From Glutamicibacter protophormiae (GTDB taxonomy: Bacteria > Actinomycetota > Actinomycetes > Actinomycetales > Micrococcaceae): a DNA stretch of 64,000 nucleotides. The translations under genes and the position numbers were made by a program. Below are positions 26,507 to 34,425 of the stretch, piece by piece. Numbering within the stretch: the stretch's first letter is position 1; the number at the start of each line of letters is the position of its first letter. The notes under the pieces were generated by a model. It was not told where the DNA came from. It saw only the letters and a program-made list of their open reading frames with translations, and ran no database searches. The stretch covers positions 124,001 to 188,000 of the forward strand of contig NZ_BMPH01000004.1 of NCBI RefSeq assembly GCF_014647495.1. Reading direction: 5' to 3'.

Positions 26507-27517
26507 TCACATCAGCCGATCAAGGTAGTCCCAGAATGCTCCACGGAGTGCCCGCCGAATCTTCTGTTGGTCGGTCTTCCACTCCCCTAGCACTTGCGCA
26601 CAATCTTTCAGCAATGTTCTATCAATTTCCAGAGGCAGCTGAGGCTTATCTGCAAGGAGTTCAAGTACTTCTGCTTGGGTGGTGAGTGCCAGCCATGATT
26701 CGGCAACCTTGCCTCCGATTTCCTCGGCAACGGCAAGCTCTTTCTGCTCGTACGCTGCACTGCCCTGAAACCCTTGGCGACTGGAGCCGCTGGAATAAAC
26801 AATTTCCGCATCGGGCAATGGTTCCACGGAATTAAACGGGCCAACTTTTTGCGCCATCACGGCCGGTGTGGGAACTGACGGCCTGTCGATTGTGTTGCTA
26901 TCGTCTGGATTTGCGCCTGCTTTGGCAATGAGCGCCGATTTTTCAGAATGGTTCTGGTCCCACTCAATCACTCGGGTGAACGCAGAATCCAAGAGCTGGT
27001 CTGGGATCGTCTCAATGGCATCAGCTGTGAGCGCCAAGTGTTCAGCGACAGAGGCCACGCCCAATCGGCTTTCTGGCTTAGCAACCCCTAGGAGCACTAC
27101 CCTCATTCCAAGATCCTGAGCTTCTTCGACGGCCTCTGCCAAGTCGTCATCTCCTGAGACCAGGTACGCAACTGATGCTGCACGAGTACGTGCGACACCG
27201 ACTAGGTCCAAGGCGAGTCTCAGATCCACACCTTTCTGTTCGCCATTATAGGAAATACGGCCTAAGCGAACTTTTACCCCTGAAATCAGCCCAATACGTT
27301 TGTGCTGCTCAGTAAACAGTCCATCTTTCGAAGCGTCATACCAGTAAACCCGTAGGTTACTCAGGCCAGAGTCCTTCTTAACGGTTTGGACGATCCCCCG
27401 CACCAACGATTCGTAATGGGTCGTAAACGCGGATCGCAATGTCGTTCCAGCGGCGCGATGCCCACCAAGTGACAGTAAAAATCCGGCATCTATAAAAATT
27501 GCAGTTTGGCTTGGCAT
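26507..27517 (-). CDS. NYN-domain protein (LabA/DUF88-like)
   Basis: 336 residues. The N-terminal 165 residues form a PIN-like NYN domain, often a metal-dependent RNase: AIFIDAGFLLSLGG, the acidic KGVDLRLALDLV, and LVSGDDDLAEAVEEAQDLGMRVVLLG. Acidic residues expected for metal binding are in these three blocks. The C-terminal half (about 230-336) is of unknown fold and may bind partner or RNA. It begins the non-core stretch, right next to the IS cluster. A role in RNA turnover or stress/phage response is possible, but the sequence does not decide it. Confidence 0.82.
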   Translation of the reverse strand: MPSQTAIFIDAGFLLSLGGHRAAGTTLRSAFTTHYESLVRGIVQTVKKDSGLSNLRVYWYDASKDGLFTEQHKRIGLISGVKVRLGRISYNGEQKGVDLRLALDLVGVARTRAASVAYLVSGDDDLAEAVEEAQDLGMRVVLLGVAKPESRLGVASVAEHLALTADAIETIPDQLLDSAFTRVIEWDQNHSEKSALIAKAGANPDDSNTIDRPSVPTPAVMAQKVGPFNSVEPLPDAEIVYSSGSSRQGFQGSAAYEQKELAVAEEIGGKVAESWLALTTQAEVLELLADKPQLPLEIDRTLLKDCAQVLGEWKTDQQKIRRALRGAFWDYLDRLM

Positions 27518-27595
27518 AGTTTGATCGTACGGTACAGCCCCTCAAAGTTGACTTATCCGCTAGTGGTTAGTGTCTAATCAGCTCTACGCCGGCTC

Positions 27596-27833
27596 TCAAA
27601 CAATTAAGCGTAGTGCGGAGGCGCAGAATTCTTGGCAGGTCCGTTCCATTAAGATGCGGTTCATGCCTTTGCCCAAGGTGAAGATATTCACGCAGGAACG
27701 AAAGCCCTGCGCTTCGATCTCCTTCTGGTCCAGAAACCGGGTGATCGCTTCAACGGTCCCGGGGACGATCTTGCTGGCTTGCCGCAGAAAATACGCCCTG
27801 GTCCAAAGCATCGCGGTGTCTTGGTAGCCAGCC
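27596..27833 (-). pseudogene. IS21-type transposase (IstA) C-terminal remnant
   Basis: About 78 codons remain. The pattern FLDQKEIEAQGFRSCVNIFTLGKG followed by RILMERTCQEFCASAL matches the C-terminal end of IstA proteins (a 'gyR.CLGIL.La...G...le.aC..Al' pattern, from memory). No catalytic region and no istB are present. The upstream edge is exactly where a broken IS terminus begins (27834), so the gene was probably cut by that insertion. The longer open frame to 28321 is only read-through of IS repeats. Confidence 0.6.
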
Positions 27834-27986
27834 TGCAGAATAGCGCTTGAAGGTACTCCTGCTCTTGCAACTGGGTACCGCTGTTCCGCGAATATGGTGT
27901 GTAATCTCGCAACATCATAGACACTGAAACTCATCACTTCATGGACATTGGATCTCAATACTTTGTGTGACTGGCCGGACTCGCGG
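27834..27986. mobile_element. Broken terminus of a third IS-A/IS-B-like element
   Basis: Begins TGCAGAATAGC, similar to the IS-B right terminus read inward (TGCCAAATAGC). Two degenerate copies of the subterminal unit follow (GGTACTCC..., GGTACCGCTGTTCCGCG...), then about three of the 24-base TCTCA...GGACA units, one with AATCTCGCAACATCATAGACA. It stops abruptly where IS-A starts, with no transposase left. The element thus once inserted into the istA gene and was then truncated. Confidence 0.65.
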
Positions 27987-28026
27987 TGTTTAGCAGAGGT
28001 ATTTGGTAGCACCTGTGCGCGTATCG

Positions 28027-28175
28027 GATGTGAAATCTCGGGACTTCGTAGACACTGAATCTCATGGCTTCGTAGACAGTGGATCTCAATACTTTGTGTG
28101 TCCTGTCTCATCACTTTGTGGACACACGATCTCATCACATCGTGGACACGATGTCTTACCTCTTCGTGGACATTT
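28027..28175. repeat. IS-A left subterminal array of six 24-base units
   Basis: Six degenerate head-to-tail units with the core TCTCA-n(3-5)-CTTCGTGGACA, period about 24 bases. The same six-unit array occurs at the left of IS-B (29146-29301). They are probably transposase-binding sites. They are not a CRISPR: there are no unique spacers. Confidence 0.7.
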
Positions 28176-29097
28176 ACAACTGGACTTTCTGGCACGCTCA
28201 ATTGCATGCCTAACGCACTTCCTCCACGCCTGCGCGCGATGATCATCAGCTTCGACCCGACACAGCCCGAGGCCCTGACCATCAGCGAATTCTGCAAGAC
28301 CCAGAAAATCTCGCGAAGCATCTTCTACCGCATCAGCGAACGTGCCACCCAAGAATCAGCCGGCGCGCTCCACCCGCGCTCCAGAGCCCCAAGGCAACCT
28401 TCCAGACGCTACGGTCCCGAAGTGATCAACGAACTGGTCAGGATCCGCAAAGAACTCAAAAAAGACGGTTGGGACTACGGACCGAAAACCATCCACTACG
28501 AAGCAACTATCCAGGATGATTTTCCTGGCGGACAGATCCCGTCCGTGGCGACCATTGCCAGGTTGCTGTCCAGTGTCGGTCATGTTGAACGCAGCCCGCG
28601 CAAGCGCCCTAAATCCTCCTACGTCCCCTTCGTACGCTCCACCGCCATGGCACTGTGGCAACTCGACGCATTCGAGTTCAGAACACTCTCCGATCAGGTG
28701 GTGACCGTCTACCAGCTCATCGATGATGCGACGCGATTCGATGTGGGTTCCAGCGCGTACGCACGGCACGAGAACAGCGGCGATGCGCAACAGGTGCTCA
28801 CCCACGCCATCAATGAATACGGCCCTCCCAAGGAAGTCCTCAGCGATAATTCCAAGGCGTTCAACCAGCTTCGCGGTGGAACCATCGGCATCGTTGAGGC
28901 CTATCTAGCTTCTCAAGGAAGCATGCCGATCACAGGACTACCGGGCAGGCCGACGACTCAGGGCAAGAATGAACGCTCGCACCAGACCCTTCAACGGTTC
29001 CTCAAAGCCAACAAACCCCAAAATCTTGCTGACGTGCAGAGGTTGCTCCGTCGTTACCGTGAGCATTACAACCAGCGCCGCCCACATCAGTCCTTGA

Positions 29098-29103
29098 ATC
29101 AGG
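29098..29103 (+). repeat. Target-site duplication of IS-B, left copy
   Basis: ATCAGG, repeated at 30958-30963, immediately outside the TGCGAAATAG terminus. Confidence 0.88.
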
Positions 29104-29323
29104 TGCGAAATAGGGTCTCTTGGTAGTGATGTTCCGGCGACCTGGTGTGTAATCTCGCAACATCGTGGACACTGAATCTCATGGCTTCGTGGACAACCGA
29201 TCTCACGACTTCGTATGTCCTGTCTCATCACTTTGTGGACACACGATCTCATAAGATCGTGGACACGATGTCTCAACTCTTCGTAGACACTTCAGACACC
29301 CTTTTTCTGGCAACGTCGAGGAC

Positions 29324-30769
29324 ATGGCCAAAATCCTTTCTCCACGCGTCCGAGCGATCATCATCAAATTCGACCCAACTCAGCCAGAGGCTTTGACCGT
29401 CAGTGAATTTTGCAAAACCCAGAAAATCTCCCGCAGCATCTACTACCGCATCCGCGAACGTGCCGCCCATGAAGCAGCCGGAACCCTGCACCCACGCTCC
29501 CGAGCACCGAAGCAACCAGCCCGCCGCTATGGCCCGGAGATCGTCAACGAACTGGTGAAGATTCGCAAACAGTTGAAGACGGATGGATGGGACTTCGGAC
29601 CGAAAACCATCCACTACGAAGCCACCATCCGCCCGGACTTCCCGGAAGGTCCCGTCCCGTCCGTGGCCACGATCGCCAGGCTGCTGGCCAGCGTGGGCCA
29701 TGTTGATCGCAACCCTCGCAAACGTCCCAAAGCGTCCTATGTTCCGTTTGTCCGGTCCACCGCCATGGCACTGTGGCAGTTGGATGCTTTCGAATTCAGA
29801 ACAACAGCCAACCGACTGGTCACCGTCTATCAGCTCATTGACGACGCGACCCGGTACGACGTGGGCTCCAGCGCATACCAACGCCACGAGAACAGTGGCG
29901 ATGCCCATCACGTGCTCGCCCAGGCAATCGGCGCATACGGGGCACCACGCGAAGTGCTCAGCGACAATTTCAAAGCGTTCAACCAGCTGCGTAGCGGAGC
30001 CATTGGTGCCGTGGAGATCTATCTTGCCTCCCAAGGGACCATGCCCATCACGGGCCTTCCAGGACGGCCGACCACGCAAGGCAAGAACGAACGATCCCAT
30101 CAAACATTGCAGCGGTTCCTGACAGCGAACAAACCACAAGAGCTATCCGACGTACGCAAACTCATTCATCGCTATCGCGAACACTACAATCAGCGCCGCC
30201 CTCATCAAGCTCTCAACCAGTCGACGCCGCAAACAGCATGGGACCTGCTGGAACATACCCCGGCAACAGCACCGATTCCACTGGTGGTGCTGGAAGCAAA
30301 AGCCGCAGAATACCTGCAGAAACGACGGCTCGGGCGCTCGGCGGTGAACCGTGCCGACGTCGTGGTGTCCAAGTCAGGAAGAGAGGTGGAACTGGCCTCA
30401 CCCTTGGAACCGCAACGTCAGGAACTGCAAGGCAACCAGATGCTGGTGGATGTCACGCGCGATAACCGACAGACGTACTACAAGGGCTATCACCTCTCCT
30501 TGCCAAGCACCTTTGCCGACCGCCGATTCGTTCGGACCATCTCTGAGACGGAATTTATTCTTTCTGACCCGGAAACAGCGGAAGTTGCCTTCAGTTTCCC
30601 GTTGCCCATGATTGCGCTCAAGGTTCACGGAAAGTACGTGGCGTCCTATTCGATCAAAGGCGTGCAGCTAGCGAACCCGACGGCCCAATGGCAGAAGAAG
30701 GCCGACGAATATCTGGAGCAGTATGAAACACGCCAGCAGCAGATGCCTGAGGTCTTCGACTATCAATAA
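29324..30769 (+). CDS. IS-B transposase, DDE (rve) type, intact
   Basis: 481 residues. Helix-turn-helix at about 20-60 (VSEFCKTQKISRSIYYRI), a basic linker (PKQPARRYGPEIVNELVKIRKQL), and an rve/integrase core with the three acidic residues in WQLDAFEF, VLSDNFKAF and KNERSHQTL. After the RRPHQALNQ motif comes a C-terminal domain (VLEAKAAEYLQKRRLG ... FPLPMIALKVHGKYVASYSI) that most short IS481 transposases lack. The ATG follows the left repeat array. The core resembles IS481-group enzymes, but length and ends suggest a distinct subgroup. Confidence 0.92.
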   Translation: MAKILSPRVRAIIIKFDPTQPEALTVSEFCKTQKISRSIYYRIRERAAHEAAGTLHPRSRAPKQPARRYGPEIVNELVKIRKQLKTDGWDFGPKTIHYEATIRPDFPEGPVPSVATIARLLASVGHVDRNPRKRPKASYVPFVRSTAMALWQLDAFEFRTTANRLVTVYQLIDDATRYDVGSSAYQRHENSGDAHHVLAQAIGAYGAPREVLSDNFKAFNQLRSGAIGAVEIYLASQGTMPITGLPGRPTTQGKNERSHQTLQRFLTANKPQELSDVRKLIHRYREHYNQRRPHQALNQSTPQTAWDLLEHTPATAPIPLVVLEAKAAEYLQKRRLGRSAVNRADVVVSKSGREVELASPLEPQRQELQGNQMLVDVTRDNRQTYYKGYHLSLPSTFADRRFVRTISETEFILSDPETAEVAFSFPLPMIALKVHGKYVASYSIKGVQLANPTAQWQKKADEYLEQYETRQQQMPEVFDYQ

Positions 30770-30820
30770 ACAACGCGATAACTACCGGCAGCTTCTCCAA
30801 AGAAGGGGCTGCCGGTAGTT

Positions 30821-30939
30821 GTGTACGAAGTCGTGAGATCGGTTGTCCACGAAGCCATGAGATTCAGTGTCCACGATGTTGCGAGATTACACACCATGTA
30901 TCCAGAACGGCACTACCAGGTCGTCGGAACGGCACTACC
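30821..30939. repeat. IS-B right end: three 24-base units plus two 22-base units
   Basis: Reading inward on the minus strand: GGTAGTGCCGTTC-type 22-mers in tandem, then three TCTCA...CTTCGTGGACA units, about 70 bases of which mirror the left end from 29146. The left end has one 22-mer and six 24-base units, so the ends are asymmetric. Confidence 0.75.
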
Positions 30940-30957
30940 CGCTGATGCTATTTGGCA

Positions 30958-30963
30958 ATCAGG
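30958..30963 (+). repeat. Target-site duplication of IS-B, right copy
   Basis: ATCAGG, matching 29098-29103. Reading from the left copy straight into base 30964 restores the codons AAT CAG GCA AGC in frame (Asn-Gln-Ala-Ser). Confidence 0.88.
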
Positions 30964-31631
30964 CAAGCCCGCAGAAGGCTTGGGAGCTGCTGGAGCACAC
31001 ACCGGCCACCGAGCCGATACCGATGGTGGTGCTGGAAGCCAAGGCGGCTGAGTACCTGATGAAGCGCCGCGTGGGCAGCTCGGCGGTGAATCGCGCTGAC
31101 CTTGTCGTTTCGAAAACCGGGGACATCTTGGACAAGCTCACGGAGCAGCACGAGCCTGCCATGGATCGGGAAAGCCATCAGTTACTGGTTCGGGTCAATA
31201 AAGACAACTGCCAAGCGTATTATCGGGGCAAGCAGATCTCGCTGCCGCAGACCTATGCCGACCGACAGTTCCTGAGAACCATCACCGATAATGAATTCAT
31301 CTTGTCGGATCCCGATACCGCAGAAGTCGTGTTGAGCTTCCCGTTGCCCCTGGTGGCATTGCGTGTTCATCAGCGGTTTGTGGCCTCGTACTCGATCAGA
31401 GGAATTCACCTGGCGCACCCAACCAAGCAGTGGAGCCGGAAGGCCGCCGAATACCAGGCCCAGTACGAAGCGCGGGAAGAAGACATGCCAGAGGTCTTTG
31501 ATTACCGGTAGTCAGCCATTGCCGGCGGCTCCCGAATGGGAACCGCCGGCAGCTGTGTACAAAGTCATGAGATCGGTTGTCCACGAAGCCATGAGATTCA
31601 GTGTCTACGAAGTCCCGAGATTTCACACCAC

Positions 31632-31707
31632 TTCGATACACAGGTGCTACCAAATGCTTCTGCTAAACAATACGCGCACAGGTGCTACCAAATACCTCTG
31701 CCAAACA
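31632..31707. repeat. IS-A right terminus: two tandem 38-base units
   Basis: Units 31632-31669 and 31670-31707 share AGGTGCTACCAAAT and end in (G)CTAAACA and GCCAAACA. The outer one mirrors the IS-A left terminus at 37 of 38 bases. This is the same one-left/two-right plan as IS-B, with different unit sequence and length. Confidence 0.8.
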
Positions 31708-31930
31708 CGCTAGCCTGGAATCGAAATCAGCATTCCAAGCCTTGCCAAGCTTCGACTCTCGACCGGGGCTTGGGCGACGGTCTGCGCTCTGGCGGTGGAA
31801 GCGTTGGGTTCGGACTGTTCAGTATTCAAGCACTAGAGTCAGACAATGGCTGCACAAGACCGAGAGTTCACGTTGCAATAACACCACTATAAAAAGACGC
31901 AAGATACTACGGTGAGAACGTATTACTCAA

Positions 31931-34360
31931 TTATTGAATATGAAGCAGCTGATCCAATTCAGATGAGACTTCGACGTTATATTTAACAAAATCAAATGAA
32001 GGAACAGGTAAACCCTTCTCACAAAAATCAAATAATGCGGCCGTGAGATCAGAATCTGTGGAATCAACGACAATACCATCACGCGGACCCAAAACATCTT
32101 CAACAACATTGAATCTAGTAGTGATTACAGGAACTTTAAGAACCAGAGCCTCCAAAATTGCGAGACCTTGACCCTCATACTCGCTAGCGAAAAGAAAGCA
32201 ATCAGAATTTCGGACAAATGGGAAGGGATTCTCCTGAAGACCAACAAATTCTACGCTTTCAGAAATATCCAATTCGGCAACGAGTCGAACCAATTCACTC
32301 ATCAAAGGTCCATCGCCAACGATTGTCAAAGTTGATTCGCGATATCTTTCGTTGACTCGCGCAAAACTACGAATAATTCGTGCTTGGTTCTTCTCCGGCG
32401 AAAGTCGTCCAACAGTAACAAAATTCGGTCCGCGTTGTCGTGTTGCAGACCTTATATGTTCCCCTGCGAGTGACAGTATTCTCTCACCATCCACAAAATT
32501 ACGTACGTGGGTAAACCTACTTGGGTCGGCATACCTACCCAATTTATTGCTATTAATTCGGGCTAACTCCTCAGTTACAGATACGATCTTTGTAAAGCGG
32601 CCATACATCGGAAAAACAGACATCAGATTCTTAAAGTGCGGCTTCTTTGATCCGATCGTCCGATGCGCATCGAGCAGTAGATCATTATGCGCCCAAAGGT
32701 ACTTTCGCTTCGCGTTGGATCGAAGCAGCAACTCTCCCCAAAACACTTGGTACCCGTCAAATCCGATCACAATATCAAAATCGGAATCACCAAAACACCT
32801 ACGCCACTCACGAGAAAATATGGGTTTAATAGAATCCCGATACTTAGAATTTGTTCGCAGCCCACCGCCCTTGGTGTATGCCCAATATGCGCGACGTTGG
32901 AACCATCGCATGGATACGTTTCCGACACGAGGCATAAGCCGTGCCCTTTCATCCAGTTCCATGCTTTTTTTAGTCTGAAAAGACTTCGAAGAATAGGGAA
33001 AGATTACTGTTACATCATATTCATCGTAATTGATTCGTGAAATGAGATTAATGACAGCAGTAGTAATCCCATTAGGAATCAATGAGCCAGCATGAATTAG
33101 AAGGCGCTTTTTATCATGGCCAAGTTCCAGGATTTTTTCAGATTTCTGTTTACCAAAAATAATACTAATGGCGTTTTTAGTAGAATCAGAAGTATCTTCT
33201 AAAGCATAACGACGCTTCCAAGAAATACGCGCCGCCGAATAAGAATCATGCATGGACGACTTTAATATAGAATCAGTCACGCTAAGCACGTCATAATTGA
33301 CGCTCCCAGGAAGATCATCAACACTAAAATACAAGCCACGGTCTTCGGCGTAAGATTCATAGTCAGAAAAAATAAAATGAACCGGACGATCCAAAGCCAA
33401 ATAATCAACAAATATGCTAGAGTAATCTGTAATCAACTGATCAGTAATAGAGAGAATTTCACTTGTATCAATATCACGCGGCAAGATAAAATCAGGTAGT
33501 TCTCGAGGATTCACTGTACGTAGTGCTAATTGATGTACCTTAGCAAGTACGGTGTAAGAAGAACCCAGATTAGATTGTATTTTCGTTACCGTATCAATTA
33601 TTTCGGAAATATCTGAGTGAACATTATAAGCGTTTGCGCCTTTCCACGTAGGTGCAAAAAGAATTACTTTCTTGCCAGCGGTAAAAATTCCTTGTTTTTC
33701 CAAACGATGAATAGTCAATTGCTTACTGGCTGACAATTCCAGCATACGAGCGACGCGAGGTTGCCCCACCTCTAGGATTTTTCCCTGGTAGATATTGGAA
33801 AGCTTAAAAGACGTACTCAAAATATCTTCGGAGAAAAACGCTCCACTTGACAATATGTAGTCGGCCGACAGAAAGTTTCTGACTACATTTCTCGCGTCGC
33901 TTCTCCCGTTTGGAACTTCATATCCCATCTTCTTTACTGGAATACCATGCCAGGTATTAATATAAACCTGATCATTTCGCTTAGCAAATTCGTGAGGAAA
34001 GGTGGAATTATTGATTAAATACTTACAAGTTGAAAGCATCTCAAAATATGTAATCGAACGGTACTTTACAAAAGAAATATTATCAAAATCTGCAAACTTA
34101 TCTATAAGCGAAGCCAAAACATCCGCATCTCGTATAGACCAAACATGGTGCAGATGCGAATAAGCCCGGTTCGCAATGAGCGATTCGAAGATTGCAGCCG
34201 GATTGCAGTTGATGCCTAGTCCATCAAACGCCTCGTAAAATACAAAGTTATTACGTAATGGTGCATAAAAGTACTTTGAAAGTCGGTTCTCATGAGCAAC
34301 TCGTCGAATCCGTCGTTCAAAACTGCGTAGGTATTTAACTGGATTGCGCTGAAAACTCAC
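31931..34360 (-). CDS. TagF-like glycerophosphotransferase fused to GT4 glycosyltransferase
   Basis: 809 residues, GTG start, AT-rich codons. Residues about 1-400 match CDP-glycerol glycerophosphotransferases (TagF/TarF type): YLINNSTFP, YINTWHGIPVKKMG with the conserved His, LFAPTWKG, LITDYSSIFVDYLALDRP and SDYESYAEDRGLYF. From about 415 on there is a GT-B GT4 enzyme: SLIPNGITTAVINLI, VTVGRLSPEKNQARIIRSF, IVGDGPLMSELV and the donor-binding SEYEGQGLAILEALVLKVPVI. Fusion implies one protein that adds both polyol phosphates and a sugar, as in substituted teichoic acids. There is no membrane segment, so it is probably cytoplasmic or membrane-peripheral. The donor specificities are not readable from sequence. 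Confidence 0.87.
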   Translation of the reverse strand: MSFQRNPVKYLRSFERRIRRVAHENRLSKYFYAPLRNNFVFYEAFDGLGINCNPAAIFESLIANRAYSHLHHVWSIRDADVLASLIDKFADFDNISFVKYRSITYFEMLSTCKYLINNSTFPHEFAKRNDQVYINTWHGIPVKKMGYEVPNGRSDARNVVRNFLSADYILSSGAFFSEDILSTSFKLSNIYQGKILEVGQPRVARMLELSASKQLTIHRLEKQGIFTAGKKVILFAPTWKGANAYNVHSDISEIIDTVTKIQSNLGSSYTVLAKVHQLALRTVNPRELPDFILPRDIDTSEILSITDQLITDYSSIFVDYLALDRPVHFIFSDYESYAEDRGLYFSVDDLPGSVNYDVLSVTDSILKSSMHDSYSAARISWKRRYALEDTSDSTKNAISIIFGKQKSEKILELGHDKKRLLIHAGSLIPNGITTAVINLISRINYDEYDVTVIFPYSSKSFQTKKSMELDERARLMPRVGNVSMRWFQRRAYWAYTKGGGLRTNSKYRDSIKPIFSREWRRCFGDSDFDIVIGFDGYQVFWGELLLRSNAKRKYLWAHNDLLLDAHRTIGSKKPHFKNLMSVFPMYGRFTKIVSVTEELARINSNKLGRYADPSRFTHVRNFVDGERILSLAGEHIRSATRQRGPNFVTVGRLSPEKNQARIIRSFARVNERYRESTLTIVGDGPLMSELVRLVAELDISESVEFVGLQENPFPFVRNSDCFLFASEYEGQGLAILEALVLKVPVITTRFNVVEDVLGPRDGIVVDSTDSDLTAALFDFCEKGLPVPSFDFVKYNVEVSSELDQLLHIQ

Positions 34361-34425
34361 AGTGAACCTCTAACCGTCATCTGATCCATAAAATATAGTC
34401 CAATTCAACCGCGTCTAACGTGATT

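Larger units (their letters stand above)
29104..30957 (+). mobile_element. IS-B: complete IS481-like insertion sequence inside IS-A
   Basis: 1854 bases, flanked by the 6-base duplication ATCAGG. Ends are TGCGAAATAG and, inverted, TGCCAAATAG; about 42 terminal bases match with roughly nine differences. The left end has one 22-base unit (29122-29143), the right end two in tandem (30896-30917 and 30918-30939). Inside these the sequence from TGTGTAATCTCGCAACATCG (29146) is repeated almost perfectly inverted at the right (to 30893) for about 70 bases. Six 24-base units lie on the left and three on the right. One intact transposase is carried. Confidence 0.92.
28206..31511 (+). pseudogene. IS-A transposase, split by IS-B
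   Basis: Codons 1-299 are at 28206-29103 and the rest at 30964-31511. Joining these gives exactly 1446 bases, an uninterrupted 481-codon frame of the same length as the IS-B transposase and clearly similar throughout. N-terminal helix-turn-helix (SEFCKTQKISRSIFYRI), then an rve-type DDE core: Asp in WQLDAFEF, Asp in VLSDNSKAF, Glu in KNERSHQTL. The C-terminal domain has EYLMKRRVGSSAVNRADLVV. As it stands the first half ends in the IS-B terminus after a few foreign residues, so no full transposase is made. Precise excision would restore it. Confidence 0.9.
27987..31707 (+). mobile_element. IS-A: IS481-like insertion sequence interrupted by IS-B
   Basis: Terminal inverted repeats: left TGTTTAGCAGAGGTATTTGG from 27987, and right end at 31707 matching it at 37 of 38 positions. 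Without IS-B and one target-site copy it would be about 1861 bases, close to the 1854 of IS-B. The right end has two tandem 38-base terminal units, the left only one. I find no obvious flanking target duplication (left TCGCGG, right CGCTAG), consistent with later rearrangement of one flank. Family assignment rests on the transposase layout only. Confidence 0.85.

Noticed and set aside
28027-28175. CRISPR-like array
   Set aside because: Units are degenerate and contiguous, there are no unique spacers, and the same array recurs at IS-B and at IS ends; no cas genes.
27596-28321. 241-codon minus-strand frame taken as one gene
   Set aside because: Only its last 78 codons resemble IstA; the rest reads backwards through IS repeat units (recurrent VHEVM/CLRSHEI peptides).
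30867-31511. Stand-alone 214-residue protein
   Set aside because: It is the displaced C-terminal third of the IS-A transposase preceded by IS-B terminus sequence.
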